IMG/VR virus record: IMGVR_UViG_3300032668_001941
Coordinates: 1 to 40,481 of that record
From: a virus
DNA length: 40,481 nt
Direction: 5' to 3' (one strand)
The notes under the pieces are model-generated. The model was not told where the DNA came from, did no database searches, and saw only the letters and a program-made list of their open reading frames with translations. Positions 14,531 to 22,621 of the stretch are shown piece by piece (positions within the stretch are counted from its first letter, which is position 1; each line of letters opens with the position of its first letter). A program made the position numbers and the translations under genes.

Positions 14531-14562
14531 CAATTATAAATATATAAAGTTGACAATCCAAA
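14531..14562 (-). promoter_or_regulatory. Bacteroidota-type promoter of the chaperone operon
   Basis: On the minus strand TTTG (14559-14562), a 20-base spacer and TATAATTG (14531-14538) match the Bacteroidota primary-sigma consensus TTTG-N19-21-TAnnTTTG with one mismatch. An ATATTTAT box (14536-14543) overlaps it. It lies between a terminator and the hsp20 leader. Confidence 0.6.
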
Positions 14563-14587
14563 AAGAAATTTATTTTTCAAGTTACAT

Positions 14588-14618
14588 AAAAAAAGGAGCT
14601 TTTTTGCTCCCCTTTTTT
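14588..14618 (-). terminator. Rho-independent terminator after the zinc-ribbon gene
   Basis: On the minus strand GGAGC, loop AAAAAA, GCTCC, then seven Ts. Runs of A and T on both sides mean it could work in both directions. It separates the zinc-ribbon gene from the chaperone operon. Confidence 0.88.
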
Positions 14619-14640
14619 GTAAACCTTGCGATTAATTATT

Positions 14641-15504
14641 TTAGTATCTATTTCCGCAGTGCGGGCAGAATTTGTGAGATTCTTTTTTCTTTTTTGCCCC
14701 GCACTCAACGCAAAAAACAGAATTTAATTCATCGGCTGTGATTTTTTTCTGGGAAATTGGTAAAATTTTCCAAGTTGTAACGCAACGCGCATACAAATTG
14801 AACTCTCGACTCGACTGGCTAAATTGTTGACCGGAAATACTTCCCTTTTCCACAGTGCCTGTTTCTACGGTTTTTTGTCTCATAAGACCGTCTTCCGTAG
14901 ATGATTTACTCCTTGCTTTACCCAGAGCGTATCCGTTCTGATTATAACCTAAGACGTTAGTAGAAGCATTACCAACTGAAATTGTGCTTGTGAGAGTACT
15001 ATTAAGTGGGTTTTTATAAGACACATCTAAATTTAAAGTACTACCACCAGAAGTACTATAGAAAAAATCATTGGTGTAGCTTGGGTTAACTCCATTTAAA
15101 TAATTGTGGAACACCCAAGGTGTGGATTGATTGTTGGGAGCTGCGTAATACGTTTCCTCATCGTAAAACTCTATTTGCAGTGCGTCGTTATTTAAGATGG
15201 CCCCATGAGCGACTGCGTCTTGTCCCACTTCATAAGTTTTAAAGACAAATTTTTTGTTGTCATCCAAGTACCTTTCTAGAAAAACCCTTTCACCAGGACG
15301 TACAACTATTCCACCGCCTGAAATGTATTTACCTTCTAGTTTAATTTTTGCCAATACGTGGGTTGAAAGGGGATTAAAAAGTTCTATTTCGAACTCTTCG
15401 TTGTTCGATAGATAGACCATATCACCGAACTGTTTTACTCTTTGCTTACGTTTTGTTACGTACGCCATTGGATTGTAGAAATCCAGTTTGTTTGTTTCTT
15501 TCAT
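14641..15504 (-). CDS. Beta-rich protein with C-terminal zinc ribbon
   Basis: A 287-residue protein. The N-terminal part has FEIELFNPLSTHVLAKIKLE and GGGIVVRPGERVFLERYLDD, a beta-sandwich-like pattern that recalls proteins in large DNA viruses (from memory, uncertain). The middle is low-complexity, rich in Ser, Asn and Thr, and the C-terminus is a double-CxxC zinc ribbon (FCVECGAKKK, FCPHCGNRY). It is monocistronic, with its own promoter about 110 bases upstream and a strong terminator. A purine-rich AAGGAA lies 7 bases before the ATG, a rare Shine-Dalgarno-like site here. This suggests high expression. Function unknown. Confidence 0.75.
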   Translation of the reverse strand: MKETNKLDFYNPMAYVTKRKQRVKQFGDMVYLSNNEEFEIELFNPLSTHVLAKIKLEGKYISGGGIVVRPGERVFLERYLDDNKKFVFKTYEVGQDAVAHGAILNNDALQIEFYDEETYYAAPNNQSTPWVFHNYLNGVNPSYTNDFFYSTSGGSTLNLDVSYKNPLNSTLTSTISVGNASTNVLGYNQNGYALGKARSKSSTEDGLMRQKTVETGTVEKGSISGQQFSQSSREFNLYARCVTTWKILPISQKKITADELNSVFCVECGAKKKKESHKFCPHCGNRY

Positions 15505-15613
15505 TTTTTGTTTCCTTATTTTAGTTTGTTATATAATTCTCTATTCGTTGGTTGTTTACTCCAACTCGAATGCTTAAATAGCACTAGAGCATTAATCACA
15601 AGGTTTTACGTCT

Positions 15614-15645
15614 ATAAATATACAGTTAGTGACCCTCTTTCCAAT
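15614..15645 (-). promoter_or_regulatory. Promoter of the zinc-ribbon gene
   Basis: On the minus strand ATTG (15642-15645), a 19-base spacer and TATATTTA (15615-15622) approximate TTTG-N19-TAnnTTTG. The last bases form the recurrent ATATTTAT box (15614-15621). The 110-base leader that follows can form two short hairpins (AATGCT/AGCATT and GTTGG/CCAAC). Confidence 0.5.
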
Positions 15646-17926
15646 TTTTTGCTATTGATGGTACTGCAAATAAAGGCACATTTAATTTTGTGGTATTTTC
15701 CATACAATCTTGAACTATTTTGGCCGCTTCTTCTCGTCTATCGTATTCAACTTCGCATATTATCTGGTCATGAACTTGGGCGCACACCCAACCATTTATA
15801 CCAACTGATTTAAATCTTCTATTAATCGCTAGGGCAGCCCGATTAACTATAGAAGCCGATAGGCCCTGTATCTGTACATTTTTTGCGTTATTAAGACCGT
15901 TAACAAAATCCCTAGAAATATTTTTAATTGCTTGTTCGCCGTGACTGTAAGAGAGCTGTTTTTTGATGTTGTAATCAAGCATTGTATCCCCAATTTGTTC
16001 GTAAATGGCTTTAACTTTTGGTAAATGCCTTATTCTACCCACTTGAGTTTTTATGTAACCCAAAGTTCTAGCATCATTTTCAGATCTCCTCATCCACTTC
16101 TCAAGTTCTGGAAATCCTTTTAGGTAACTATCGACCAATTTTTTTGCTTCTTTGGTTGAAATTTCCAAATTCTTACCCAAAGCGTACGCTCCCATTCCGT
16201 AAGGTATTCCAAGAGCGTACGCTTTTGCTTTATTTCTTACTTTTGGTTTGTGCTTCCTTAAAAAGTTATCAGCCTTTTTATCGGGAGAATAATCGTACAA
16301 TTTTTCGGTTTGAATTGCAATGGTTGAATAAAAATCCCAACCGTTCTTAAAAATGTCCATCAATCCATTGTCTCCGGATACGTGGGCAAAAACGCTTGGT
16401 TCAAGAGAAGCATAATCATCGTCTATGAATATATTGTGTTCGTCAGGAATGAAGAATGTTCTCACACGATTGTTGAATTCTATCACTATGGGATCTTCAT
16501 CACCGTCCTCTTTAGGTCTTGGTAACTGCTGTGCATCTGACCCGTATCTTCCGGAAACTGTTCCATGTTGTTTGTAATAAAAATAGTATCTACCGTTTTC
16601 TTCTCCCTCTAAAAATCTTTCTATGTAAGTGGATTTAATTTTTAATAACTTATTATAAATTCTTAAATTTTTTGCCCACTCTTCTGTATCACCTATAATT
16701 TGTATCATGTCATCATCAAACTGGGGTTTTCCAGTTTTTGTAACAGATTTATATTTTATTCCAAGCGCGCCGAAGGCTATTTCACCCATCTGGTCTTTTG
16801 ATTGTAAGTTAAACCATTGACCGTCGTTTGAATCTTTCCAAAGTTTTAATTGTACTTTTAAAATAGTGTCTTTATCCAGAATTTGAGGATCACCGTGCAA
16901 TAAAAACTGTTTAAGCGAAGAATCTGGTATTCTTAATATGTTTGGATTAGTTATTGAATATTTGCCAGTGACTGCTTTTGGAAATTCTATTTCCATTTGG
17001 TCTATTAGTTCGCATGCGAACGCACCCCTATTGCTCGCAGGAAACGCACCCGCAGCTTTTATCATGATCCAGTGTTTGACCTCTGAGTAACTCAATAACT
17101 GTTCTATGACCTTCTTCCTGTGCTCCTCAAGAGCCACGGACACTTCATCTCTGGTCTTTTTAATTAAATCCATGTCCAATTTAACTCCCTTTTCCTCCAT
17201 GGGTATAGTCACTTCTTTATAAAGAGGCATCACTTCGTCTATGAAAAAAAATTCTTCCAATCCCTGTTCTTTTAAATCCTTCGCAAAGTGATTGTATATT
17301 CTTAACGTCAAATCAGTATCTGCAGCTGCGTATTCAGAAAGTATTTCTATGTCCGCTTTCCAAATTTCGTAACTAGCCCTTGTAACAGTACCCCCATTCT
17401 TTTTTATGGATTCTTTAAGAGCAATTTGCTCTTCATTTGCAGCTTTATCCACATCCAAACCTAGCTCTGACTGTATCATTTTAGCTATGCTTTTCAAAGC
17501 AAATGGGGCGTTTGTACCAAATCCTGCCCCCTCTTCATTTACTGTGTGAACAAGGAGCATCGTGTCAGCATGCAAAGACGGTAACAAATCTACATTAAAA
17601 TAATTTTTGATAAATCGAGTATCGAAAGAGGCATTATGCGCGATCAGTTTTTTTCCAATCAGCATTGTCAAAAGCTTCACAGATATATCGTAAGCTTTTT
17701 TCCCCTCTATATAAGAATCCTTTAATTCTCCGTCCGAATAGTACTTCGTGGGTAAATAATAACCATTTCCAGGGTCGCCTGAAATTGACCACCCTATGAT
17801 TTCTCCCTTTCTTGGATTTAGGGATGTGGTCTCAGTATCGAAAGCGATAAGATCGTGCTCAGTTATGTGATGAGCCATCTCAATAACCAATTGCTTGGTA
17901 TTAACAAGTGCGTAACTCTTTTCCAT
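15626..17926 (-). CDS. polA: Family A DNA polymerase with 3'-5' exonuclease
   Basis: A 766-residue replicative-type PolA. The N-terminal DnaQ-like exonuclease has AFDTETTSLNPRKGEIIG, LIAHNASFDTRF and YAAADTDLT. Polymerase motif A is DDDYASLEPSVFAHVSGD, motif B RNKAKAYALGIPYGMGAYAL and motif C AQVHDQIICEVE. The 5'-3' exonuclease domain of bacterial Pol I is absent and is supplied by the gene at 26685-27713. In motif B the residue matching E. coli Phe762 is Leu572, a known phage variant affecting nucleotide discrimination. It should be the main phage replicase, working with the helicase, SSB and UvsX. A second PolA-like gene lies at 30143. Confidence 0.97.
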   Translation of the reverse strand: MEKSYALVNTKQLVIEMAHHITEHDLIAFDTETTSLNPRKGEIIGWSISGDPGNGYYLPTKYYSDGELKDSYIEGKKAYDISVKLLTMLIGKKLIAHNASFDTRFIKNYFNVDLLPSLHADTMLLVHTVNEEGAGFGTNAPFALKSIAKMIQSELGLDVDKAANEEQIALKESIKKNGGTVTRASYEIWKADIEILSEYAAADTDLTLRIYNHFAKDLKEQGLEEFFFIDEVMPLYKEVTIPMEEKGVKLDMDLIKKTRDEVSVALEEHRKKVIEQLLSYSEVKHWIMIKAAGAFPASNRGAFACELIDQMEIEFPKAVTGKYSITNPNILRIPDSSLKQFLLHGDPQILDKDTILKVQLKLWKDSNDGQWFNLQSKDQMGEIAFGALGIKYKSVTKTGKPQFDDDMIQIIGDTEEWAKNLRIYNKLLKIKSTYIERFLEGEENGRYYFYYKQHGTVSGRYGSDAQQLPRPKEDGDEDPIVIEFNNRVRTFFIPDEHNIFIDDDYASLEPSVFAHVSGDNGLMDIFKNGWDFYSTIAIQTEKLYDYSPDKKADNFLRKHKPKVRNKAKAYALGIPYGMGAYALGKNLEISTKEAKKLVDSYLKGFPELEKWMRRSENDARTLGYIKTQVGRIRHLPKVKAIYEQIGDTMLDYNIKKQLSYSHGEQAIKNISRDFVNGLNNAKNVQIQGLSASIVNRAALAINRRFKSVGINGWVCAQVHDQIICEVEYDRREEAAKIVQDCMENTTKLNVPLFAVPSIAKNWKEGH

Positions 17927-17935
17927 TAATATAAC

Positions 17936-18121
17936 TCAATTTCCAGATTTGTAAGGAAACTTTTGATTTAATTTATCTCTTCTTCTTTCACAACCGCAAT
18001 CTTGAATTCCAAAAATCCCTAAAAATTTTTTAAAAGCTTTATCAATTCCAGTTAATGATGTAAATCTTGCGATAGAATCTCCCAAACCACTAAAATCATT
18101 ATTCCTTTTTTTGTGCGTCAT
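17936..18121 (-). CDS. Small conserved-looking phage protein with DCGC motif
   Basis: A 61-residue protein ending FGIQDCGCERRRDKLNQKFP. A GxGD...TGI helix followed by DCGCexRrxxLNxxFP is a pattern I recall from short proteins in many Bacteroidota phages. The function is unknown. It overlaps the upstream membrane-protein gene by 23 bases and lies 10 bases before polA in the direction opposite to its product, so all are on one transcript. Confidence 0.7.
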   Translation of the reverse strand: MTHKKRNNDFSGLGDSIARFTSLTGIDKAFKKFLGIFGIQDCGCERRRDKLNQKFPYKSGN

Positions 18122-18302
18122 CTTCCTGTTTTTTTGTCATCATGATGCTTGTCAGGGTTCTTGATGTAATCACTGAAAAAATAGAAATCTGTTCCCAAAG
18201 TTTTGAAATTTCTTTGTGTGCCCTAACAATCATTCCGTGTTGGTACACTTGAATGATTAATAACAAAGCAATTATCAATAAATAAAAATGTTCTACTGTC
18301 AT
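18099..18302 (-). CDS. Small single-pass membrane protein
   Basis: A 67-residue protein with an N-terminal membrane helix (FYLLIIALLLIIQVY) and a charged helical tail ending KKQEDDAQKKE. It could be a holin-like or accessory membrane protein, but there is no lysis gene next to it, so this is only a possibility. The gene overlaps the following one by 23 bases. Confidence 0.6.
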   Translation of the reverse strand: MTVEHFYLLIIALLLIIQVYQHGMIVRAHKEISKLWEQISIFSVITSRTLTSIMMTKKQEDDAQKKE

Positions 18303-18354
18303 GTATTAAATTTATTTAAAAATTCATTAACTTTAAAATTTAATTTGTAAGTAA

Positions 18355-19353
18355 CTATTCGCAAGACACACAGTAGTTAAAATTTTTTGCAAAAGTACTT
18401 GCTGCGCTGGTATTGTGTTGATAGTAAAGGGATTTTATACCCATGCTGTGGGCCAAAAGCATAAGTTCGTTTACTTCTTTAGCCTTTGTGTCTGCCGTAA
18501 TAAATAAATTTAAAGATTGTCCTTGATCTATGTATTTTTGTCTTTGAGCTGCTTGTACAATGATTTCTGTTTGAGAAATTTCCCTAGCGGTTTTAAACAC
18601 CATTTTTTCGGCTTCTGTCAAAAAATCCAAGTGAAGAACACTGCCCTGTTGTTTTTGTATGCTTTCCCAAATTTCTTCAGTATTCTTTCCCTTTGACTCA
18701 AGCAGTTTTTCCAAAAAAACGTTTTTGATCACAAATTTTCCCTTTGATAAATCTTTGATCATATAGTTGCTCATCCATGGTTCTATACCTTGAGAAACTT
18801 GCATAATGAAAGACGAAGATGTGGTTGGTGCGATTGCTTGGGTGGTAGTATTTCTTCTTCCCAAACCTTTTGTCATTTCGCACTCTCCAAATAAATCCGC
18901 CAATTTTTTAGAAGCTGCCAAAGAATTTTCTTGTATGTTTCTTTGAATTTCTAAATTTATTTCTCTTGCTTGTAAACTTTCAAAAGGAATCATTTTACTC
19001 TGTAAAAGAGAATGGTACCCTAAACGACCTATTCCTAAAGCTCTGTGCTTTATAGCAAAGTTAGCCGATCTTTCTAAAAATTTTATTTTTGATGCCTTCT
19101 CTATGAATTCTGTCATAGCCGCATCAAGTAAAAAAGTAATTACTTCAACACAATCTGTGTCCTTCCAATCTTCGTAATAAAAATCATTTAACGAACCCAA
19201 ATCGCACACAAAAGAATTGTCTACGTCAGAGGGAAGCATGATTTCCGTACAATTGTGTACTAATATATCATTAGCATAGAAATTATGATTTTTTTCAACA
19301 GTAATATCATAAACTGGTATTTTTATTTTTTCTTTTCTTATTTTTAATCCCAT
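18355..19353 (-). CDS. nrdA: Ribonucleotide reductase large subunit, C-terminal piece with split-intein C-fragment
   Basis: A 332-residue protein made of a 34-residue C-intein and a 298-residue C-extein. The intein ends NFYANDILVHN before Cys35, with VYDITVE as block F. The extein starts CTEIMLPSDV, where this Cys matches the thiyl-radical Cys of class I reductases (E. coli Cys439) and Glu37 matches Glu441. Other typical pieces are KHRALGIGRLGYH, PTTSSSFIMQVSQGIEP and QSLNLF. It ends FNYCVSCE, the C-terminal redox pair reduced by thioredoxin. Alone it cannot be active. Trans-splicing to the 20469-21533 product would give a 546-residue NrdA without an ATP cone. The start ATG lies one base after the endonuclease gene. 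Confidence 0.96.
   Translation of the reverse strand: MGLKIRKEKIKIPVYDITVEKNHNFYANDILVHNCTEIMLPSDVDNSFVCDLGSLNDFYYEDWKDTDCVEVITFLLDAAMTEFIEKASKIKFLERSANFAIKHRALGIGRLGYHSLLQSKMIPFESLQAREINLEIQRNIQENSLAASKKLADLFGECEMTKGLGRRNTTTQAIAPTTSSSFIMQVSQGIEPWMSNYMIKDLSKGKFVIKNVFLEKLLESKGKNTEEIWESIQKQQGSVLHLDFLTEAEKMVFKTAREISQTEIIVQAAQRQKYIDQGQSLNLFITADTKAKEVNELMLLAHSMGIKSLYYQHNTSAASTFAKNFNYCVSCE
19252..19353 (-). mobile_element. Split intein C-fragment (NrdA-2-like)
   Basis: 34 codons with block F (VYDITVEKNHNFYANDI) and block G (LVHN) before the +1 Cys. The beginning MGLKIRKE and overall length agree with the IntC of the NrdA-2 split intein described from marine metagenomes, as I recall that sequence. 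Confidence 0.93.
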
Positions 19354-19354
19354 T

Positions 19355-20431
19355 TTAATTTAAAATTTGATTTATGTTAGTTAATGGTTTTTTTAAGTAT
19401 ATAAATCTTATGTTGTTTAATTTACAATACTCGATTGCTGAATCAATTTTAATTTGCTCATTTTCCTTTCCACTTTTACCTCTTATAAATCCTTTAATTT
19501 CCAATAGAATTAGTTCATTGTTTATCAAAATTAAAAAATCTGGTAAGTATGTTTTGCCATCTAATCTTCTTATATAGAAAGGTTCATACTCATACTGTAT
19601 TTTATTGTTCTCCAAAAAATTTATAGTTGATAACTCCCAAGAACTTCTATAACGAATCAATGTTTTATTTTTGCAATGTTTCACTTTTATGTAACCAGTT
19701 TTGAAAAATTTAGTCTGACCCATATTTTCATTTCTAGTCATTGCAACAGTACTTATAATGCTCGCCGTCTCTGATGAAATAGAAACGTAATTAGTTTCAT
19801 CAATTTCTACGTTTTCATACTTTTTAACAAAATCAGAGTGCAAAAGTTCGTTTGGATACTTTTTACTAACCATGAATTTTTTTATGCAAGAAATTTTATA
19901 TTTTGCACTTTTTCTTACATCAGATAGGTGTTTACCGTACAAATTAATCACTTCTTCAACATTCTTGCCATTTATGTCTATTCCATGATTAGTTAAATAC
20001 GTTTTTTTAAATTCTAAACTTCTGTTATGCTCAGCAAGTTTGTCTTTATGACTTTGGCTTCTATTCTCATGATACTTAGTAGACCACACCCTCATTTTAT
20101 CTACCCAATCTTTTGTTTGTTTTTTTCCTCTTAGGGAACTTCCCTTCATGTAATTAACAAGATGTTTTTCCCATACAAAGTATCCCTTTTTGCTCCAAAT
20201 TTTAACACTGTTGTTTATAGAATATTTTTCCAAAAAAGTTTTATAATCTAATACGCCTTTATGCATTAAATAGTTTAGAGCTTTACACACCTGTAAATCA
20301 TCTTGTATGCTACTCTTTAAATAATCTATTAAATCTTTGTTAAAACAACTATAAAATTCTTCACTTTTTAATAAAGTAGATATCGATACTTTTTTGCGTC
20401 TTGATTTTTTCACTTGTCTTGATTTTTCCAT
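19355..20431 (-). CDS. PD-(D/E)XK homing endonuclease inside the fractured nrdA
   Basis: A 358-residue protein placed between the two nrdA pieces. The C-terminal nuclease core has SSWELSTINFLEN (Glu266), GKTYLPDFLI (Asp298) and LILLEIKGF (Glu311-x-Lys313), the PD-(D/E)XK signature. The N-terminal two thirds is basic and helical and probably binds DNA (RGKKQTKDWVDKMRVWSTKY resembles NUMOD-type segments). It should cut intein-less nrdA alleles and drive their conversion. It has an ATATTTAT box five bases before its ATG and ends one base before the next ATG. Confidence 0.9.
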   Translation of the reverse strand: MEKSRQVKKSRRKKVSISTLLKSEEFYSCFNKDLIDYLKSSIQDDLQVCKALNYLMHKGVLDYKTFLEKYSINNSVKIWSKKGYFVWEKHLVNYMKGSSLRGKKQTKDWVDKMRVWSTKYHENRSQSHKDKLAEHNRSLEFKKTYLTNHGIDINGKNVEEVINLYGKHLSDVRKSAKYKISCIKKFMVSKKYPNELLHSDFVKKYENVEIDETNYVSISSETASIISTVAMTRNENMGQTKFFKTGYIKVKHCKNKTLIRYRSSWELSTINFLENNKIQYEYEPFYIRRLDGKTYLPDFLILINNELILLEIKGFIRGKSGKENEQIKIDSAIEYCKLNNIRFIYLKKPLTNINQILN

Positions 20432-20436
20432 TTATG

Positions 20437-20444
20437 ATAAATAT
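20437..20444 (-). promoter_or_regulatory. ATATTTAT box before the nrdA-borne endonuclease
   Basis: The coding strand reads TTCATATTTATCATAAATGG, five bases before the ATG. Transcription from it would give an almost leaderless message for the endonuclease alone. Confidence 0.4.
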
Positions 20445-20468
20445 GAAAAAATCAAAGATGTGCACAGG

Positions 20469-20789
20469 CTATTTAAGTATTTTTAAAATATCATCTTCTT
20501 TTAAGTCTTTGGCCATCACATATCCTCTATTTACAGTATATACTTGGTGTTCCGGTGTACAAATTATACTCTTTCCTGTTTCCTCATCTTCTATAGTCAA
20601 TACTTCAGCTTCCTTATTCATCAAAGCTCCATTTAGGATTTTTGTGAATTCAACCTCGTCTGATTCTATACAATATGATTTAACCAGTATCTCTTGTCCA
20701 GACTTGAATAACTCAATTGCAGTTTTTATATCAACTTTGTGTTGTTCTCCATCAAAAATAATAGTGACTATTGAATTCTCAGCAAGACA
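20469..20789 (-). mobile_element. Split intein N-fragment (NrdA-2-like)
   Basis: 106 codons plus stop. It starts at Cys1 (codon 20787-20789), has the block B CTPEHQVYT and lacks any endonuclease insertion. The split lies at the canonical position between blocks B/N4 and F. Confidence 0.93.
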
Positions 20790-21533
20790 CATTTGAGAAG
20801 CTTTTAAAACATTTTTACCCCTATAGACTTCGGGGGTCGATTCGTGATTGTTTGCATTATCAGTAAAAAATATATAAGGAAGCCCAGTTTCAAATTTTTT
20901 CTGTATTACTTTCGCCCATAACTTTCTTTTACTGGCGTCTCCTGCTTTCATTTCTTCTATCCACTTGGTGGAAACGCAAACCCCCCAAGTAATGTGTTGT
21001 ATTGGATCTCCCTCTGCACGAATATTTAACCACTCTTCTATGTCTGGATGTTCTATGTCTTGATACCCTGAAAAATACCCGCGTCTTACTGATCCTTGAT
21101 TCATTGATTGCGAGCATGCTTGAAACAATTCCAAAAAAGCTTTAGAACCATTGCTATGACCATTATTCTTAATCACGCTTCCTCGACCCCTTAAAGCTCC
21201 AAAATATCCAGAAGTTCCGCCTCCAAACTTACTCATGGTACCTATTTCCGCAACAGAACTAAGAATACTTTCTACGCTATCGCTTACATATACACCAAAG
21301 CAACTAATCGGTAATCCCCTATCGGTTCCAAAATTAGTCCAAATGGGAGTACTTAAACTTATCCAACCATTGGATATATATTTTTGTAATTTTTCGCTGT
21401 AACCAGGTACCTTTAAAATTTTCTCTGCTGAGTCTCCAATTATTTTTATTCTCTCTTGTACAGTTTGCCCAGGTAGAAGATAATCTTTTTCCAAAAAAGC
21501 TTTTGAATATTTATTTAACCATTTGATCTTCAT
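20469..21533 (-). CDS. nrdA: Ribonucleotide reductase large subunit, N-terminal piece with split-intein N-fragment
   Basis: A 354-residue protein made of a 248-residue N-extein and a 106-residue N-intein. The extein has WISLSTPIWTNFGT, LPISCFGVYVSDS (a catalytic-site Cys), KFGGGTSGYFGALRGRGS and QGSVRRGYFSGYQ, all class I NrdA features. No ATP-cone domain is present. The extein ends VLKASQM, followed by intein Cys1 (CLAENSIV). Block B is ICTPEHQVYTVNRGY and the end is AKDLKEDDILKIL. The break falls just before the radical Cys, so enzyme activity depends on trans-splicing with the 18355-19353 product. It lies 25 bases after nrdB. Confidence 0.96.
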   Translation of the reverse strand: MKIKWLNKYSKAFLEKDYLLPGQTVQERIKIIGDSAEKILKVPGYSEKLQKYISNGWISLSTPIWTNFGTDRGLPISCFGVYVSDSVESILSSVAEIGTMSKFGGGTSGYFGALRGRGSVIKNNGHSNGSKAFLELFQACSQSMNQGSVRRGYFSGYQDIEHPDIEEWLNIRAEGDPIQHITWGVCVSTKWIEEMKAGDASKRKLWAKVIQKKFETGLPYIFFTDNANNHESTPEVYRGKNVLKASQMCLAENSIVTIIFDGEQHKVDIKTAIELFKSGQEILVKSYCIESDEVEFTKILNGALMNKEAEVLTIEDEETGKSIICTPEHQVYTVNRGYVMAKDLKEDDILKILK

Positions 21534-21558
21534 CTATGAATTAAAATTTGTTTTATTA

Positions 21559-22533
21559 TTAAAAAATGTCCGTTTCGGTGATAGATTGAGCCTTTTTTAA
21601 ATAAGCAGTCGGAGTTTTATGAAAAAAATCAGTGTGAGTTTCAGAATCGCTTTCTACATCAAACCACTGTGATTCTTTAATTAAATCTTTGTCTATTTCA
21701 AATATAGGTGTGGCTCCAATCATTTTTAGTGATTCGTTAAACCTATTTTTAGTGAATTCCAAAACTACAGTTTTCGGTAAAAAAGAAAGTTCTCCGAGCT
21801 CAAATATCCAATCAATTATTTTTTCTTCTGCTGCGTATGCTTTTTTACAAGCCCTTTCTATAGTTTTGTAAAAATCCTCATTGAACCAGTCAGAATTCTC
21901 CTTTTTAATTAAATTGATTATGTAAGCTCCGGCCATTGCATGAAGTTTTTCTTCTTTCATCGTTGCCGCGATTACATTATCAATGCCTTTAAAAGTATTT
22001 TTTTGTTTATTAAATGATTTTAGTATGAAAAATTGACTGAAGAGAGAGCAATTTTCAACAAATAGGGAAAATAGCGTTAGGGTAAGTGTATAAAGTTCTT
22101 TATTATTTGATCCCGCGTTTTTTAAGTACTTATTTAAATAATCTATTCTACCCTGAATGACTGGATTATAGAGTAACTCGTCAAATGCTGTGTTAAAACC
22201 CAATAATTCGAGTACATGACTATAAGCTCTACTATGTCTGACTTCTGATTCTCCAAAAGTATTTCCTAAAGCGTCGAATTCTGGTTTTGGAAATTGATTG
22301 TATAAATTGCTCCAAAATCTCTTAACATTTACCTCTATCTGCGAAACTGCTAACATAGCATTTTTTACAGCATTTTTTTCTACCTTATTTAAATTAACTT
22401 TAAAATCTTGAACGTCGGAATCGTAAGAATACTCAGTATGAATCCAATAACTATGATTAATAGTGTCTACAAAATCGTACAACTCGGGGTATTCAAATGG
22501 TTTAAATGCTACCCTCTTATCAAAAATGGACAT
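21559..22533 (-). CDS. nrdB: Ribonucleotide reductase small subunit NrdB
   Basis: A 324-residue class I radical-generating subunit. The ligand set is visible: AVSQIEVNVKRFW (first carboxylate), SEVRHSRAYSHVLE (Glu, His and the radical Tyr four residues after the His), LFVENCSLFSQFF (Glu) and MKEEKLHAMAG (Glu, His). The C-terminus (ITETDIF) is acidic with aromatic residues, as needed to dock on NrdA. It is intact, unlike its partner, and precedes the fractured nrdA in the same transcript. Confidence 0.97.
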   Translation of the reverse strand: MSIFDKRVAFKPFEYPELYDFVDTINHSYWIHTEYSYDSDVQDFKVNLNKVEKNAVKNAMLAVSQIEVNVKRFWSNLYNQFPKPEFDALGNTFGESEVRHSRAYSHVLELLGFNTAFDELLYNPVIQGRIDYLNKYLKNAGSNNKELYTLTLTLFSLFVENCSLFSQFFILKSFNKQKNTFKGIDNVIAATMKEEKLHAMAGAYIINLIKKENSDWFNEDFYKTIERACKKAYAAEEKIIDWIFELGELSFLPKTVVLEFTKNRFNESLKMIGATPIFEIDKDLIKESQWFDVESDSETHTDFFHKTPTAYLKKAQSITETDIF

Positions 22534-22572
22534 TATTTAAATTTTAATGTTTTTAAGCAATAGGCAAGCCAT

Positions 22573-22589
22573 TAGAGTTACTAACTCTA
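22573..22589. other. Short inverted repeat upstream of nrdB
   Basis: A perfect 7-bp stem, TAGAGTT/AACTCTA, with a three-base loop in the 88-base gap before nrdB. There is no T-run after it on the minus strand, so it is not a typical terminator. It could be an operator or an RNA processing or regulatory hairpin. Confidence 0.35.
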
Positions 22590-22621
22590 TTACGGACATG
22601 TAAATAAATTGTAATTTTTAA

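Noticed and set aside
15442-15813. A 123-codon plus-strand frame across the polA end and the zinc-ribbon start
   Set aside because: It overlaps two certain minus-strand genes and the promoter between them, and has no recognisable protein features.
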